NCBI GenBank assembly: GCA_023229685.1
Contig: JALNYT010000001.1
Span: forward strand, 840,012-904,011
Reading direction: 5' to 3'
Length of the DNA: 64,000 nt
Source of the DNA: Sulfuritalea sp.
GTDB lineage: Bacteria; Pseudomonadota; Gammaproteobacteria; Burkholderiales; Rhodocyclaceae
A program made the translations under genes and the position numbers. Under the pieces are notes generated by a model that had not been told where the DNA came from, searched no databases, and worked only from the letters and a program-made list of their open reading frames with translations. Shown one piece after another: positions 44,777 through 53,630 of this stretch. The first letter of the stretch is position 1. Each line of letters opens with the position of its first letter.

Positions 44777-45903
44777 AGCAAACCCTTCTCGCGTAGTTCG
44801 CTAAGGCTTTGATCATACTTGTCAGTCTGCACGGTTTCCGCTTTTACCCAACGGACAAATTCACGGATTCCCTCGTCGATTGAAACCAGAGGCTCGAATC
44901 CAAGCATATGTTTGATTTTTGTTAAGTGCGCCACGTTATGCCGAATATCACCGGTCCGGAACTGGCCGGTAATCTCAATGGGAACTGACGTGCCAAGCAA
45001 ACGCTGCATTGTTTCAGCAACCGTGACCACGTCCGTCGCCTTCCCAGAACCAACATTAAACGCCTCTATTAGTGGTTTCTCAAAATCCAATGCAAGTACG
45101 GTCGCTGCCACCGCATCATCAATAAAAACAAAATCACGGCTCTCCTTCCCGTCTTCGAAGATATTAATTCCGCTCCCATTGAGCAGCCTTGTCGAGAAAA
45201 TAGAAAGGATTCCTGTATATGGATTTGACAGGGACTGCCCGGGTCCATATACATTTTGATAACGGAGCGCAATTGCTGATATTCCGAGCGCCTTGCCGAC
45301 TGTCAATACCATCTGCTCCTGGGTCAACTTGGTTATTCCGTATACGGAACTTGGTGATACTGGAGTCGATTCGTCCGATGCTATAAGGTCCACCGTGTCA
45401 GCACATTTAGGGCAGCGCACACTGAAATCCCCCTTTTCCATGTTGCTCGCCAAGCGGGATGATGGGTACACGAATCCATGCTCGTGGCAAAAATACTTAC
45501 CCTCTCCGTATATCGCACGGGAAGATGCAACAATAATTTTCTTTACGGGAAATGGCTTGTTGGCGATCAAATCAAGCAGCAGAACAGTGCCACCTACATT
45601 CACCTCAGAATAGTGATGGATTGCGTACATCGACTGTCCGGTGCCCGTTTCCGCAGCGAAGTGGACAACCGTATCTACGCCTCGCAACGCCTCAAGCAGA
45701 TCCGTCTCACTGGTTACGCTCCCGCGCATGAAGTCGACGCGGCCTCGAATAGATTGAAACAAGGTTGAAGATTCCGGATCTGCCCCATGAATCTGCTCAG
45801 CAAGATTGTCAAGAACGCGTACCTTGTGGCCCCGCGCAGCTAACGCCAGCGCCAACCTTGATCCGATGAACCCCGCACCACCTGTAATGAGAATATTCTT
45901 CAG
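44758..45903 (-). CDS. NAD-dependent sugar epimerase with Cys/His insertion; apparent CTG start
   Basis: Extended SDR of about 381 residues. The essential NAD motif KNILITGGAGFIGSRLALAL begins immediately after a CTG at 45903, and the in-frame stop TAG of the preceding gene region lies just 15 bases upstream, leaving no ATG, GTG or TTG before the motif. The TTG at 45855 would delete the motif. The active site is SSVYGITKLTQEQM. An insertion with FCHEHG and RCPKC (Cys139, His140, His142, Cys164, Cys167) looks like a zinc site, as in epimerases annotated as dTDP-L-rhamnose 4-epimerase; the substrate here is inference. Confidence 0.82.
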   Translation of the reverse strand: MKNILITGGAGFIGSRLALALAARGHKVRVLDNLAEQIHGADPESSTLFQSIRGRVDFMRGSVTSETDLLEALRGVDTVVHFAAETGTGQSMYAIHHYSEVNVGGTVLLLDLIANKPFPVKKIIVASSRAIYGEGKYFCHEHGFVYPSSRLASNMEKGDFSVRCPKCADTVDLIASDESTPVSPSSVYGITKLTQEQMVLTVGKALGISAIALRYQNVYGPGQSLSNPYTGILSIFSTRLLNGSGINIFEDGKESRDFVFIDDAVAATVLALDFEKPLIEAFNVGSGKATDVVTVAETMQRLLGTSVPIEITGQFRTGDIRHNVAHLTKIKHMLGFEPLVSIDEGIREFVRWVKAETVQTDKYDQSLSELREKGLLWSPLP

Positions 45904-45918
45904 AAAGGCCCCCGTTTG

Positions 45919-47952
45919 CTAGAAGTTTTTCGCTTCCGCCAAAGATAGTTTTTCCAACGCATTGCTTGACCCATCCTGCACCGCCTCCAAAAACTCAGGG
46001 TGACACTTGTAATTGCCCTGATTTCGCCCGACCCAGATGGCCTTGTAGCACCACTCGGCTTTGTTCTCTAGCGTTACCTTGTTATTCCAAGAATAATCAA
46101 TCGTTTTGGCGACAAGGCTACTGAGGCTAGTCTGCCCTTCAACGAGAAACTCCTTCCACATATACAACGAACGGTGTTTCTTGACTGCTTCCTTTTGATC
46201 CATTGTGGAAAGCAGAAAGACCTGAAATCGAACCAAATCGACTACGATGTCCCAATTAATCTCAAAATTCAATCTGGCTTGTAGATACTTGAGAAACTCG
46301 AGTATTTCCGCCTCGAGCAAAGCGCTATCAGTGACGCATCGCAGCCATGTTGCCTCCTCGATCGGCCAGTAGATCGGCGCCAATTCAGGGTCGTAATGAT
46401 CCCATCCGCCCCCTTGATAGCCAGTTTCCATGTAATTCAGCAGAATCTGGTATTCCTTGTTGAACTTGCCGCTCGTTGTCTTGCAGTACTCAACCAATAC
46501 CTCATAGAAATCGATGTACTTCAAGTCAAACACCTGATGATAAAACTTTGCAATATATTCAAGTAGGCCCAAGCTATGAAACGCTTGGGTTGTCCACCCA
46601 TATAAATACATCTGCTTCAATTCCTCCGTCGTAAATGAGTTCGCACTCGTCGTAATGTTGTCGTACTCGGGAACCGAACCACGGTTGTGGATTGACGAAT
46701 GCCACAGATAAATTGGCGATCTTATGACTTTAATTCCATGGAGTTTCATGTAGGTTGGATCATTCATTGGTGCATTAACGAACACACCGCAGTTGTAGAT
46801 AAATATCACTGGACGCGGGAAAAGCTCCATTAGCTGTTCAAGGCCGTTCTTGTAAGACGCAAGAGTCTCTCCCGGCATGCCCATGATCAGTTCAGTGTAG
46901 TTTTCAATCTTTTGATCCCGGAATTGTTTCAGGAGGTTAGAAAGCTTGTCGAACTTCATATTCGAGCGCTTGATGATATTAAGCGTTGTTGGGTCCAGCG
47001 ACTGAACGGCGACTGTGACGGCTCTGAGTAGATCGCAGTCAAGCAGTTCTCGCGCTATTGGAATCACCCGTTCGCTGGAGGCCTTTACCCACGCGATACC
47101 TACGCGTCCAGGGAAGCCCTTTCCCTCCTTTACGCTACGAAGCTTTTTCGCCAGTTCCAAGTCGCGTTCTGCAAATATTCCGAAGTTCGCGTCACAAATA
47201 TCGACGTAGGGAATCTTGTTGTCGGCGAACCATTCTATTTCCTGCAGAAGGGTGTCAATATTTCGCTTCCTAACCTTGGCCTTGGTTGCGCTTCCCCAAT
47301 CGCAGAATGTGCATTGATAGGGGCACCCGCGATTAGTTTCCCATGAGGCAATGTAATTAACACCTTCAACGGGCTCGACAAGTTCCCAAACGAGATTCGT
47401 CAGATACGGCGAAGGTAATGTATCGAGATCCAGAATCCGGGGCGCAGGTGGTGTCCGGAATTCGCGAGTCTCTATCCCCTTAATGTTTGAATAATTCTTA
47501 TCCTCAAGGTAGGCTTCAAAGATTTGCCTCAGGGTCTCTTCGGCTTCTTGGTGAACCAGCATATCAACGAACGGATAGTCGTCAAAGAAATTGCCTGTGG
47601 AGTTTCGGACCCATTTCAGCGGCGCATCACCCTCGTATTTGAGCGGTACCTGCGGACCCCCAAAAATGACTAGGCAAGACGGGTTAGCTTCCTTGACGCG
47701 TCGCGCCATTTGAGTAGTGATTTCCCAATTCCACGTATAGCAGGAGCATAGAAGAATATCCACATCTAAGGCTCGCGAAACATACTCATCAAGTTTGTTT
47801 CGGAACACGAACGTCTTCTCAAATTGGAATTGTGATGCGAGGTCGGGAAACGATCTGATGTGGGCCAAAAGCGACGCAATACTGTACGGAAAATGGATTA
47901 CGGTCCCGTACTGGTAGTTAAACTGAGAGCTGAATACCTTAATTTTATTCAT
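45919..47952 (-). CDS. Radical SAM protein with B12-binding-like N-terminal domain
   Basis: A 677-residue protein of the large class that joins a Rossmann-like N-terminal domain to a radical SAM core. The cluster motif is GCPYQCTFCDWG (Cys210, Cys214, Cys217), followed by DANFGIFAERDLE and MGMPGETLASYKNG. The N-terminal domain (residues about 1-150, with LVIFGGPQVP) lacks the DxHxxG cobalamin motif. A C-terminal region of about 250 residues matches nothing I know. Lying within a polysaccharide locus between an epimerase and an acetyltransferase, it may modify a sugar or lipid carrier; the reaction is unknown. Confidence 0.88.
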   Translation of the reverse strand: MNKIKVFSSQFNYQYGTVIHFPYSIASLLAHIRSFPDLASQFQFEKTFVFRNKLDEYVSRALDVDILLCSCYTWNWEITTQMARRVKEANPSCLVIFGGPQVPLKYEGDAPLKWVRNSTGNFFDDYPFVDMLVHQEAEETLRQIFEAYLEDKNYSNIKGIETREFRTPPAPRILDLDTLPSPYLTNLVWELVEPVEGVNYIASWETNRGCPYQCTFCDWGSATKAKVRKRNIDTLLQEIEWFADNKIPYVDICDANFGIFAERDLELAKKLRSVKEGKGFPGRVGIAWVKASSERVIPIARELLDCDLLRAVTVAVQSLDPTTLNIIKRSNMKFDKLSNLLKQFRDQKIENYTELIMGMPGETLASYKNGLEQLMELFPRPVIFIYNCGVFVNAPMNDPTYMKLHGIKVIRSPIYLWHSSIHNRGSVPEYDNITTSANSFTTEELKQMYLYGWTTQAFHSLGLLEYIAKFYHQVFDLKYIDFYEVLVEYCKTTSGKFNKEYQILLNYMETGYQGGGWDHYDPELAPIYWPIEEATWLRCVTDSALLEAEILEFLKYLQARLNFEINWDIVVDLVRFQVFLLSTMDQKEAVKKHRSLYMWKEFLVEGQTSLSSLVAKTIDYSWNNKVTLENKAEWCYKAIWVGRNQGNYKCHPEFLEAVQDGSSNALEKLSLAEAKNF

Positions 47953-48023
47953 CTATGCCACCTTTTACTCGGGGAAAACGGCCTCGCGACGGGTATGTTG
48001 AAAGCGCACCAAACTAGCATAAC

Positions 48024-48665
48024 TTAAGTCTGTTCCGCCACACGGGTCTCGTTCGAAGAACCAGGAACCTGTGGTCGGAGACGTTTAAGAGGAACCCATC
48101 TATTTAGGTTCGTATCAAATCTTCTAATTATCTGCGCAGGAATGCCGACTGCAACAGCGTAGTCCGGAATATCAGAAGTCACAACTGCATTGGCTCCTAT
48201 GACCGAATTCTTTCCGACCCGAGCTCCTATAATGCAAGCATTCTCACCGATCCAACAGCCATCACCAATTTCGACCGCCCCCTTAAATTGGACTGGTTGA
48301 TTAATTATCGGCGTGCCTATATCCTCGTAGCTGTGAGTATTGTCTGATATATAAACGTTGTTTGCGGTAAGTACGTGATTTCCTATTACAACATTTCCGA
48401 CTGCAGTGATGTGGTTGTTATAGCCAAACACACAGCCATCTCCAACTGACAAGGAAGCTTGGCGATTGTTTACGCCGCCACAATAAAGCCAGGCACCTCG
48501 CTGGAAAAACGTATTTTCTCCAATCGCAATATCATTTCGACCGTCGATCCTGAATGGCCTAACGATATATGCGCCGCGCCCCAATGCTCGGAAAACTGTT
48601 TTATATGTATGCCAAAAAAACAGTCGGCAGCATTTTTGATAAATTCGATTAAGTACTTTTATCAT
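48024..48665 (-). CDS. Hexapeptide-repeat acetyltransferase (WcaF/NodL-like)
   Basis: A 213-residue left-handed beta-helix acyltransferase. Imperfect hexapeptides run from about residue 45 to 165 ([48 protein letters not shown]), with the catalytic histidine in SDNTHSYED. It should transfer an acetyl group from acetyl-CoA to a sugar hydroxyl or amine of the polysaccharide. It overlaps the next acetyltransferase gene by four bases. Confidence 0.9.
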   Translation of the reverse strand: MIKVLNRIYQKCCRLFFWHTYKTVFRALGRGAYIVRPFRIDGRNDIAIGENTFFQRGAWLYCGGVNNRQASLSVGDGCVFGYNNHITAVGNVVIGNHVLTANNVYISDNTHSYEDIGTPIINQPVQFKGAVEIGDGCWIGENACIIGARVGKNSVIGANAVVTSDIPDYAVAVGIPAQIIRRFDTNLNRWVPLKRLRPQVPGSSNETRVAEQT

Positions 48666-49324
48666 CTCGGACGTTCCAACTCATCGAGCAATTCTGCCGG
48701 ATCACTGAATAGGTGGGCAAGTTCTTCGAGTGTCTCTGCACTTAGCGCCCACCAATTAGAAGCGATAAGTCGACCAGTAATTTCTTCGGAGAACCGTAAC
48801 CTGATCTGTCTACAAGGATTCCCGGCCGCAATAGCGTAGGGAGGGATATCTTTTGTTACGACTGCACCGGCCCCGATTACTGCACCAACGCCAATTTGAA
48901 TCCCGGCCTTGATCATTGCCCCTTGCCCAATCCAAACGTCAGATCCGATTACGGTCCGGGGAAGCGTCTCGGTGAATATGCGTCCGTGGATTAGAAACTT
49001 GGGCAAAGGTTGTGAGTCATCATAAAAAACCGGACTTGTACTAACCATATGTGTCGGATGAACTCCTAAGCCTATATTAACTCCACCTGCAATAGAACAG
49101 AACTTCCCTATCTCCGCGTTGAGAATCACACTCCCGGACTGGATATAGCTATAGGCACCCAAATTGGTTTCCATTAACGTTACATTAGCAAACAAGACTG
49201 AAAAGTCGCCGAGGCTACTCAAACGATCTGCATTAACCCCCGCCTGAATGACGCTATTTGGAAATCGCCTGCGCAGCCGAAATTCCTGCAGCGCACGCCT
49301 CAGGAAAAATGGAATAAACCTCAC
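48662..49324 (-). CDS. Hexapeptide-repeat acetyltransferase (CatB/XAT-like)
   Basis: A 220-residue trimeric acyltransferase of the xenobiotic acetyltransferase group. Hexapeptides start near residue 55 ([31 protein letters not shown]), the catalytic histidine is in [14 protein letters not shown], and the second set is [15 protein letters not shown] and [13 protein letters not shown]. Overlap with both neighbours suggests action on the same product. Antibiotic acetylation is not implied; in this context an O- or N-acetylated sugar is likely. Confidence 0.88.
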   Translation of the reverse strand: MRFIPFFLRRALQEFRLRRRFPNSVIQAGVNADRLSSLGDFSVLFANVTLMETNLGAYSYIQSGSVILNAEIGKFCSIAGGVNIGLGVHPTHMVSTSPVFYDDSQPLPKFLIHGRIFTETLPRTVIGSDVWIGQGAMIKAGIQIGVGAVIGAGAVVTKDIPPYAIAAGNPCRQIRLRFSEEITGRLIASNWWALSAETLEELAHLFSDPAELLDELERPR

Positions 49325-51207
49325 TGCCCGCTCCTCTGCCGAGATTTATTCAGCAGTTCATTGGCATAGGCCAGATTGCGCGCCAAGTTGCCTCCATCCA
49401 GCGGACCGATGTACTTCTCCATCACGCATTTCTCCATAAAGGCGTCGAATCGTTCGCTACCCGCCAGAAAATCATCTAGCGCCCGCTCCAGACTGGCCAC
49501 ATCATAAGTGGTAACCAGTTCCGACTTCCCATCGAACGGCTGGTCAAGTATCTGCCGATCGTTCTTATGATAAACAGTTGGAATGCCCATACAAGATGCT
49601 TCAAACAGCGTCTGGGAATAGATGGAGATAAAAAGGTCAGTCTCATTTAGGATGGAGCGCATCGGCACATGATCGACAAGGCGATCCAACTGGTTGGGGA
49701 AATACTCTTCAACAAAGGCTCGGTAGAGTTCACTGTAACCGTTTGCACGAACTTTCAGAACAACGCGAAACCTTCGCCCCCGCATCGTTAGGTTGCGCAT
49801 TACGGTCAGCACATCACAGAGGAACTCAAACTCAACTGCGAGATACGAATTCAAGTCGATATTGCTGAAGCCTGAAGCGCCTATTGTGATCGTGGGTATG
49901 TCTCGATTGATGTTTCGAGTCTGACTCAATGCATATTCATCCATGCGGGGGTCGCCGAGGCAAACGATATTGCTCATGTCTCGAAAATAGTGATCGCGAA
50001 TGCTTGGCGAATAGGCGTTGATCACCGTGGCGTACTTACCTTCATCAAGGTAGCCAGCCCCAAGCAGGCCATTGACGATCAGGTAGCTGGGGATGCCACG
50101 CGCTTTTGCAACGCAATCGACCAGCATTGCAACGTGTCCGACGTTGGCGATCAGTATCTCTAGACGGATCGGATGCTTGTCCAGATAACGAATGACGCAA
50201 TCGAGTGCGCGCAACAAGGTCGGCAGTACGCCCGTGATTCGCCGTTCGATCACCCGATTGACCGCGTCAGTCGCATCGGCCCCGGTAGACAGGATCAGGC
50301 GTGCCACCCGTTTCTGCTGAAATGCCTCAATCATCCCGGCTGCATGCGACCGATACTTCTCTGAGTTACCGTAGATCGGGATCGGGCGGTCACGCAAGAA
50401 CTTCATTACACCGCTCGTGGCAGAAAAGTGGCCCTGCACCACCCGGATTCCCGGTTGACGCTGCAGGCGCCGCAACAATTCGTGGGTTGGGTGATATTCC
50501 TGGACATAAATGCGCGTCTTCGGAAAAAAATGCTCGACTAGATCATCGTACCAGCTCATCGCGACGCCCTGCACGGTGACCACGATGTCGCGAATCACAT
50601 GGCGCAGACGCCGGGAGTGCAGTTGCTCGTCCATCCACCGATGAATCGGGAAAAAATACACCCCGTGCAATGACGGATTGCCTTTTTCTAGCGCCCTGAA
50701 ATCAATTCCCATGTCGCGAAGGATCTCGTGCACGAACTGCTGGCTAGTTCCAACAATCACGGTCTGGTGAATGATCGTCCGCAACTGGTCCAGGCAGAGT
50801 TGACTTCGTACGTAGAAGGTAAAATCGTTCCAGATTTCGATACGGAAACTGAACCCGAAAGGGATCTCACGATAACGGAAGATATCCGCGCCATCTGCAT
50901 CGAGATGCCAGTCGTGAAAAAAGCGGTACATCCGAAAGTTATTTTCCTGCATCACCGACTGTGCGCACAGGTGATCGACATAGCGCGCCGTGCCGCCGAG
51001 TGCCTCCACGTCGCGCCGCAAGCCAAAGTCGTAGGTCAGTACCAGATCCCGAGCGGGGTCGTAGTCAGGCTGTGCCGCTGACCACCAATCCCGGGACTCT
51101 AAAATGAATACGTTCCGGAAGGTTGCTCCAGGGGCGATGACGTTGTGGTCTTGGTTCAAGCTGTATTTCCTGAAGGGAGATCGGCCGGAGACACGCTCAA
51201 ATTGCAC
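49321..51207 (-). CDS. Large unrecognised protein, candidate GT-B nonulosonate transferase
   Basis: A 628-residue soluble protein starting at GTG 51207. I cannot name a family. The last 300 residues look like a GT-B donor half: [20 protein letters not shown], then [28 protein letters not shown], and [20 protein letters not shown] with a later [12 protein letters not shown], which is the arrangement in CDP-glycerol and CMP-sugar transferases. The N-terminal half has no motif I recognise. Position between wzx and acetyltransferases, directly beside the legionaminate genes, fits the missing legionaminic acid transferase. Confidence 0.72.
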   Translation of the reverse strand: MQFERVSGRSPFRKYSLNQDHNVIAPGATFRNVFILESRDWWSAAQPDYDPARDLVLTYDFGLRRDVEALGGTARYVDHLCAQSVMQENNFRMYRFFHDWHLDADGADIFRYREIPFGFSFRIEIWNDFTFYVRSQLCLDQLRTIIHQTVIVGTSQQFVHEILRDMGIDFRALEKGNPSLHGVYFFPIHRWMDEQLHSRRLRHVIRDIVVTVQGVAMSWYDDLVEHFFPKTRIYVQEYHPTHELLRRLQRQPGIRVVQGHFSATSGVMKFLRDRPIPIYGNSEKYRSHAAGMIEAFQQKRVARLILSTGADATDAVNRVIERRITGVLPTLLRALDCVIRYLDKHPIRLEILIANVGHVAMLVDCVAKARGIPSYLIVNGLLGAGYLDEGKYATVINAYSPSIRDHYFRDMSNIVCLGDPRMDEYALSQTRNINRDIPTITIGASGFSNIDLNSYLAVEFEFLCDVLTVMRNLTMRGRRFRVVLKVRANGYSELYRAFVEEYFPNQLDRLVDHVPMRSILNETDLFISIYSQTLFEASCMGIPTVYHKNDRQILDQPFDGKSELVTTYDVASLERALDDFLAGSERFDAFMEKCVMEKYIGPLDGGNLARNLAYANELLNKSRQRSGQ

Positions 51208-51246
51208 GGCTGATGAACTGGGGGGTAAATCATTCTCGCAACATTC

Positions 51247-52842
51247 CTACTTGCCGCGGCGCAACGTAGCCCTCATTGAACTCAGTAACTCCGCAACCTC
51301 GTGGCGATCCAATCCTGCCAGGCTGGGGGCTCGGCTGATAAGGACAAATACCCCGGCAAGATAGATCAGCCCGGCGAGTGCCATCCCAATCAGTACCGTG
51401 GGCTTTGTCCCACCGCCAATCGTTTCCTGAATGCCGGGGATCAACTCCTGGACTGCGAATTGGGAGCCATACCCCATAGCAAGGAGCGACAGAATGATTG
51501 AAACTTGATACCACCACTGGAATTCTGTTCCGTAGTGCCGGGCGATCACCCATGACTGAATATTGACGAACAGGATGTTCAGTCCGACGATCTTGATCGC
51601 CAGCCCCATAGCGCCCATGTCCAGCCCAGGTACCAATGCACCGTGTGCAGGAGCAATCAGCACATACGATATCGGAATGCTGGCTAGCAAGCCGGCCACT
51701 GTTATTTTCATGTAGGTTGAGTTCTGGCCAGTAGCCATGAAAAGCGTACCGTTGACCTGCCCCATCGATTGATGAATCGGATAGAAAAGCATGACAAACA
51801 GCACAGGCCAGGCCGAACGATACTCATTCCCAAGCAGGATCTTGACCAATTGCTCAGCCCATGGCGCCAGGAAGCAGGAAACGACGGCGGCAAGCAGGAC
51901 CAGCACACGCGTCGTTTTCTGGCGCAACGCGACAACTCTTGCATGGTCTCCGCCGTCGCTTGCTTCTGCGACTTCTTTCCATAGAATGTTAAGAATCGAG
52001 GTCGTCGCAAGCAAACTAATGGTCGATAATTGTGAAGCCACCTGATAGAAACCTTGCTGACTCGCACCGCCGAAGCGCTGCAGCAACCAGCGGTCGGCCA
52101 TCTCATAGCAGAAAGTGAAAACCGCGATGACCACCATTGGCTTGCAGTAGTGCAGGTAATCAGCAAATACTGCTTGCAGGGATAGCGTCTCTGGCCGGGG
52201 ACCTGCTAACTCTTCCTTGGCGACAGCCTCGCGCAATGTTTTCGACAACCACAATGTCGCGACCAAATATTCGGCTGCGATGGCCTGCAACAGCGCTTGG
52301 ATGCTCAGCATACTAACGAACAGCATAAGCGCGACCAGGATCAGATGGACAACGACTATGAGCAGGCCAGCCATCTGAACCCGGATCGTCCTGCGCACTG
52401 CCTCGTGCAGTTGCACGACTGTCTGCCAAACCTGGTTCTGAAGAAACGTCGCCAGTAGCGCAAGCAGGATCATTTCGCGCTCTTGCCCCAGCCAAAAGCG
52501 ATCGACCACAACAGCCGGCAGAAGCAAAGCCACCAGCGCGGCTGAAAACAGGAACTGAAACGTCAGCCAGCCCAAATAGACAACGTAATAGAGGCCGGTG
52601 CGATGCCGTTGGGCTATGAAGGTATAGAACGCGCTCGACGTCCCCATGTCAAGCAACGCTCGTATTGCCCAAAAACTACCCAACAGATAAGCCAGGTTTC
52701 CGAAATCAGTCGGCCCCAATCCACGTGCGACCAACAGCCCGGTAATAAGACTGACCGCGGCCCGAACAACATTGGCGCCAAGGGAGAACAGAAAACGTTG
52801 CTTGATCGACAACGAGGGTGTTTCGCAGGGGACGGCGCTCAA
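51247..52842 (-). CDS. wzx: Oligosaccharide-lipid flippase Wzx
   Basis: A 531-residue MVF/PST-superfamily membrane protein with 12-14 predicted helices. The start FLFSLGANVVRAAVSLITGLLVARGLGPTDFG is the usual Wzx opening (the conserved RxLGP-x-xFG). It should flip undecaprenyl-linked repeat units to the periplasm. The start overlaps the SDR gene stop by four bases, placing it in the nonulosonate gene run. Confidence 0.93.
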   Translation of the reverse strand: MSAVPCETPSLSIKQRFLFSLGANVVRAAVSLITGLLVARGLGPTDFGNLAYLLGSFWAIRALLDMGTSSAFYTFIAQRHRTGLYYVVYLGWLTFQFLFSAALVALLLPAVVVDRFWLGQEREMILLALLATFLQNQVWQTVVQLHEAVRRTIRVQMAGLLIVVVHLILVALMLFVSMLSIQALLQAIAAEYLVATLWLSKTLREAVAKEELAGPRPETLSLQAVFADYLHYCKPMVVIAVFTFCYEMADRWLLQRFGGASQQGFYQVASQLSTISLLATTSILNILWKEVAEASDGGDHARVVALRQKTTRVLVLLAAVVSCFLAPWAEQLVKILLGNEYRSAWPVLFVMLFYPIHQSMGQVNGTLFMATGQNSTYMKITVAGLLASIPISYVLIAPAHGALVPGLDMGAMGLAIKIVGLNILFVNIQSWVIARHYGTEFQWWYQVSIILSLLAMGYGSQFAVQELIPGIQETIGGGTKPTVLIGMALAGLIYLAGVFVLISRAPSLAGLDRHEVAELLSSMRATLRRGK

Positions 52843-53606
52843 AGGGAAAAACCGTCGTCGACCAAGAGGTTTTGCCCCGTTATGTACCGCGATTCATCCG
52901 ACAACAGGAAAAGGAGGGACCCGAGCACATCCTGTGGAGCCAACATGCCCTTCGATGCGCAATGATCGTTGTAGGCCGTGAGAAAATCGGCTGGCTGGTC
53001 TGCCAGAATGCCCCCCGGACTCAGACAATTGACGCGGATTCCGTCACCCTTGAAGTACTGGGCAAAGTAGCGCGTGAGTTGGATCACAGCTGACTTGATC
53101 GCCGCGTACTCGACCGGCATCGTCATCGGCGTGCCGTCATAGACTTCGAAGCGGGGAGCCATCGTGCCGTAAATCGAGGACATGTTGACCACGTTGCCGC
53201 CGCCCATCTCCTTGAATGCCAGACAGAACTGCTGAGCAACCAAGAAATAACCGCCCAAGTGCATGTCGACGTTCTCGCAGAAATCAGCGTAGGTAACTGC
53301 TTCGAGCTTACGGCCATAGTTCTTGTTGCGCGGATAGGCGTTGTTGACGATGGCATCGATCCGACCATATCGCTGCCGTAGATCGGAGATCAGGGAACAG
53401 ATCGAATCCTTGCTGGTGATATCCAGCTGCGCCGCCACGACTCGGCCGGGGTCGTCCTGACCAATTTCGTTCGCCAGCCGGTTCGCAGCATCGAGGTCGA
53501 TATCCGCCGCCACGGCAATACCACCCTTCTGAGCAATTCCGCGCACCAAACATCGGCCGATTACACCAGCGCCGCCGGTGACCACGACTACCTTGTTACG
53601 CAGCAT
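52839..53606 (-). CDS. ptmA: PtmA-like short-chain dehydrogenase
   Basis: A classical SDR of 255 residues: VVVTGGAGVIGRCLVRGIA (NAD(P) site), VNNAYPRN, SSIYG serine and VEYAAIKSAVIQ (Tyr-x3-Lys). Within legionaminate loci of Campylobacter, PtmA and the oxidoreductase PtmF act early to supply glucosamine phosphate for the GDP-linked route; here a PtmF-like gene and a PtmE-like gene are also present. The assignment is by combination of sequence class and context. Confidence 0.82.
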   Translation of the reverse strand: MLRNKVVVVTGGAGVIGRCLVRGIAQKGGIAVAADIDLDAANRLANEIGQDDPGRVVAAQLDITSKDSICSLISDLRQRYGRIDAIVNNAYPRNKNYGRKLEAVTYADFCENVDMHLGGYFLVAQQFCLAFKEMGGGNVVNMSSIYGTMAPRFEVYDGTPMTMPVEYAAIKSAVIQLTRYFAQYFKGDGIRVNCLSPGGILADQPADFLTAYNDHCASKGMLAPQDVLGSLLFLLSDESRYITGQNLLVDDGFSL

Positions 53607-53630
53607 ATTTGCCCCCTGGGTCAGTTTTCA

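Noticed and set aside
48662..49324. Chloramphenicol resistance acetyltransferase
   Set aside because: The fold group is CatB/XAT-like, but the gene overlaps polysaccharide genes on both sides, and most members of this group in such loci acetylate sugars.
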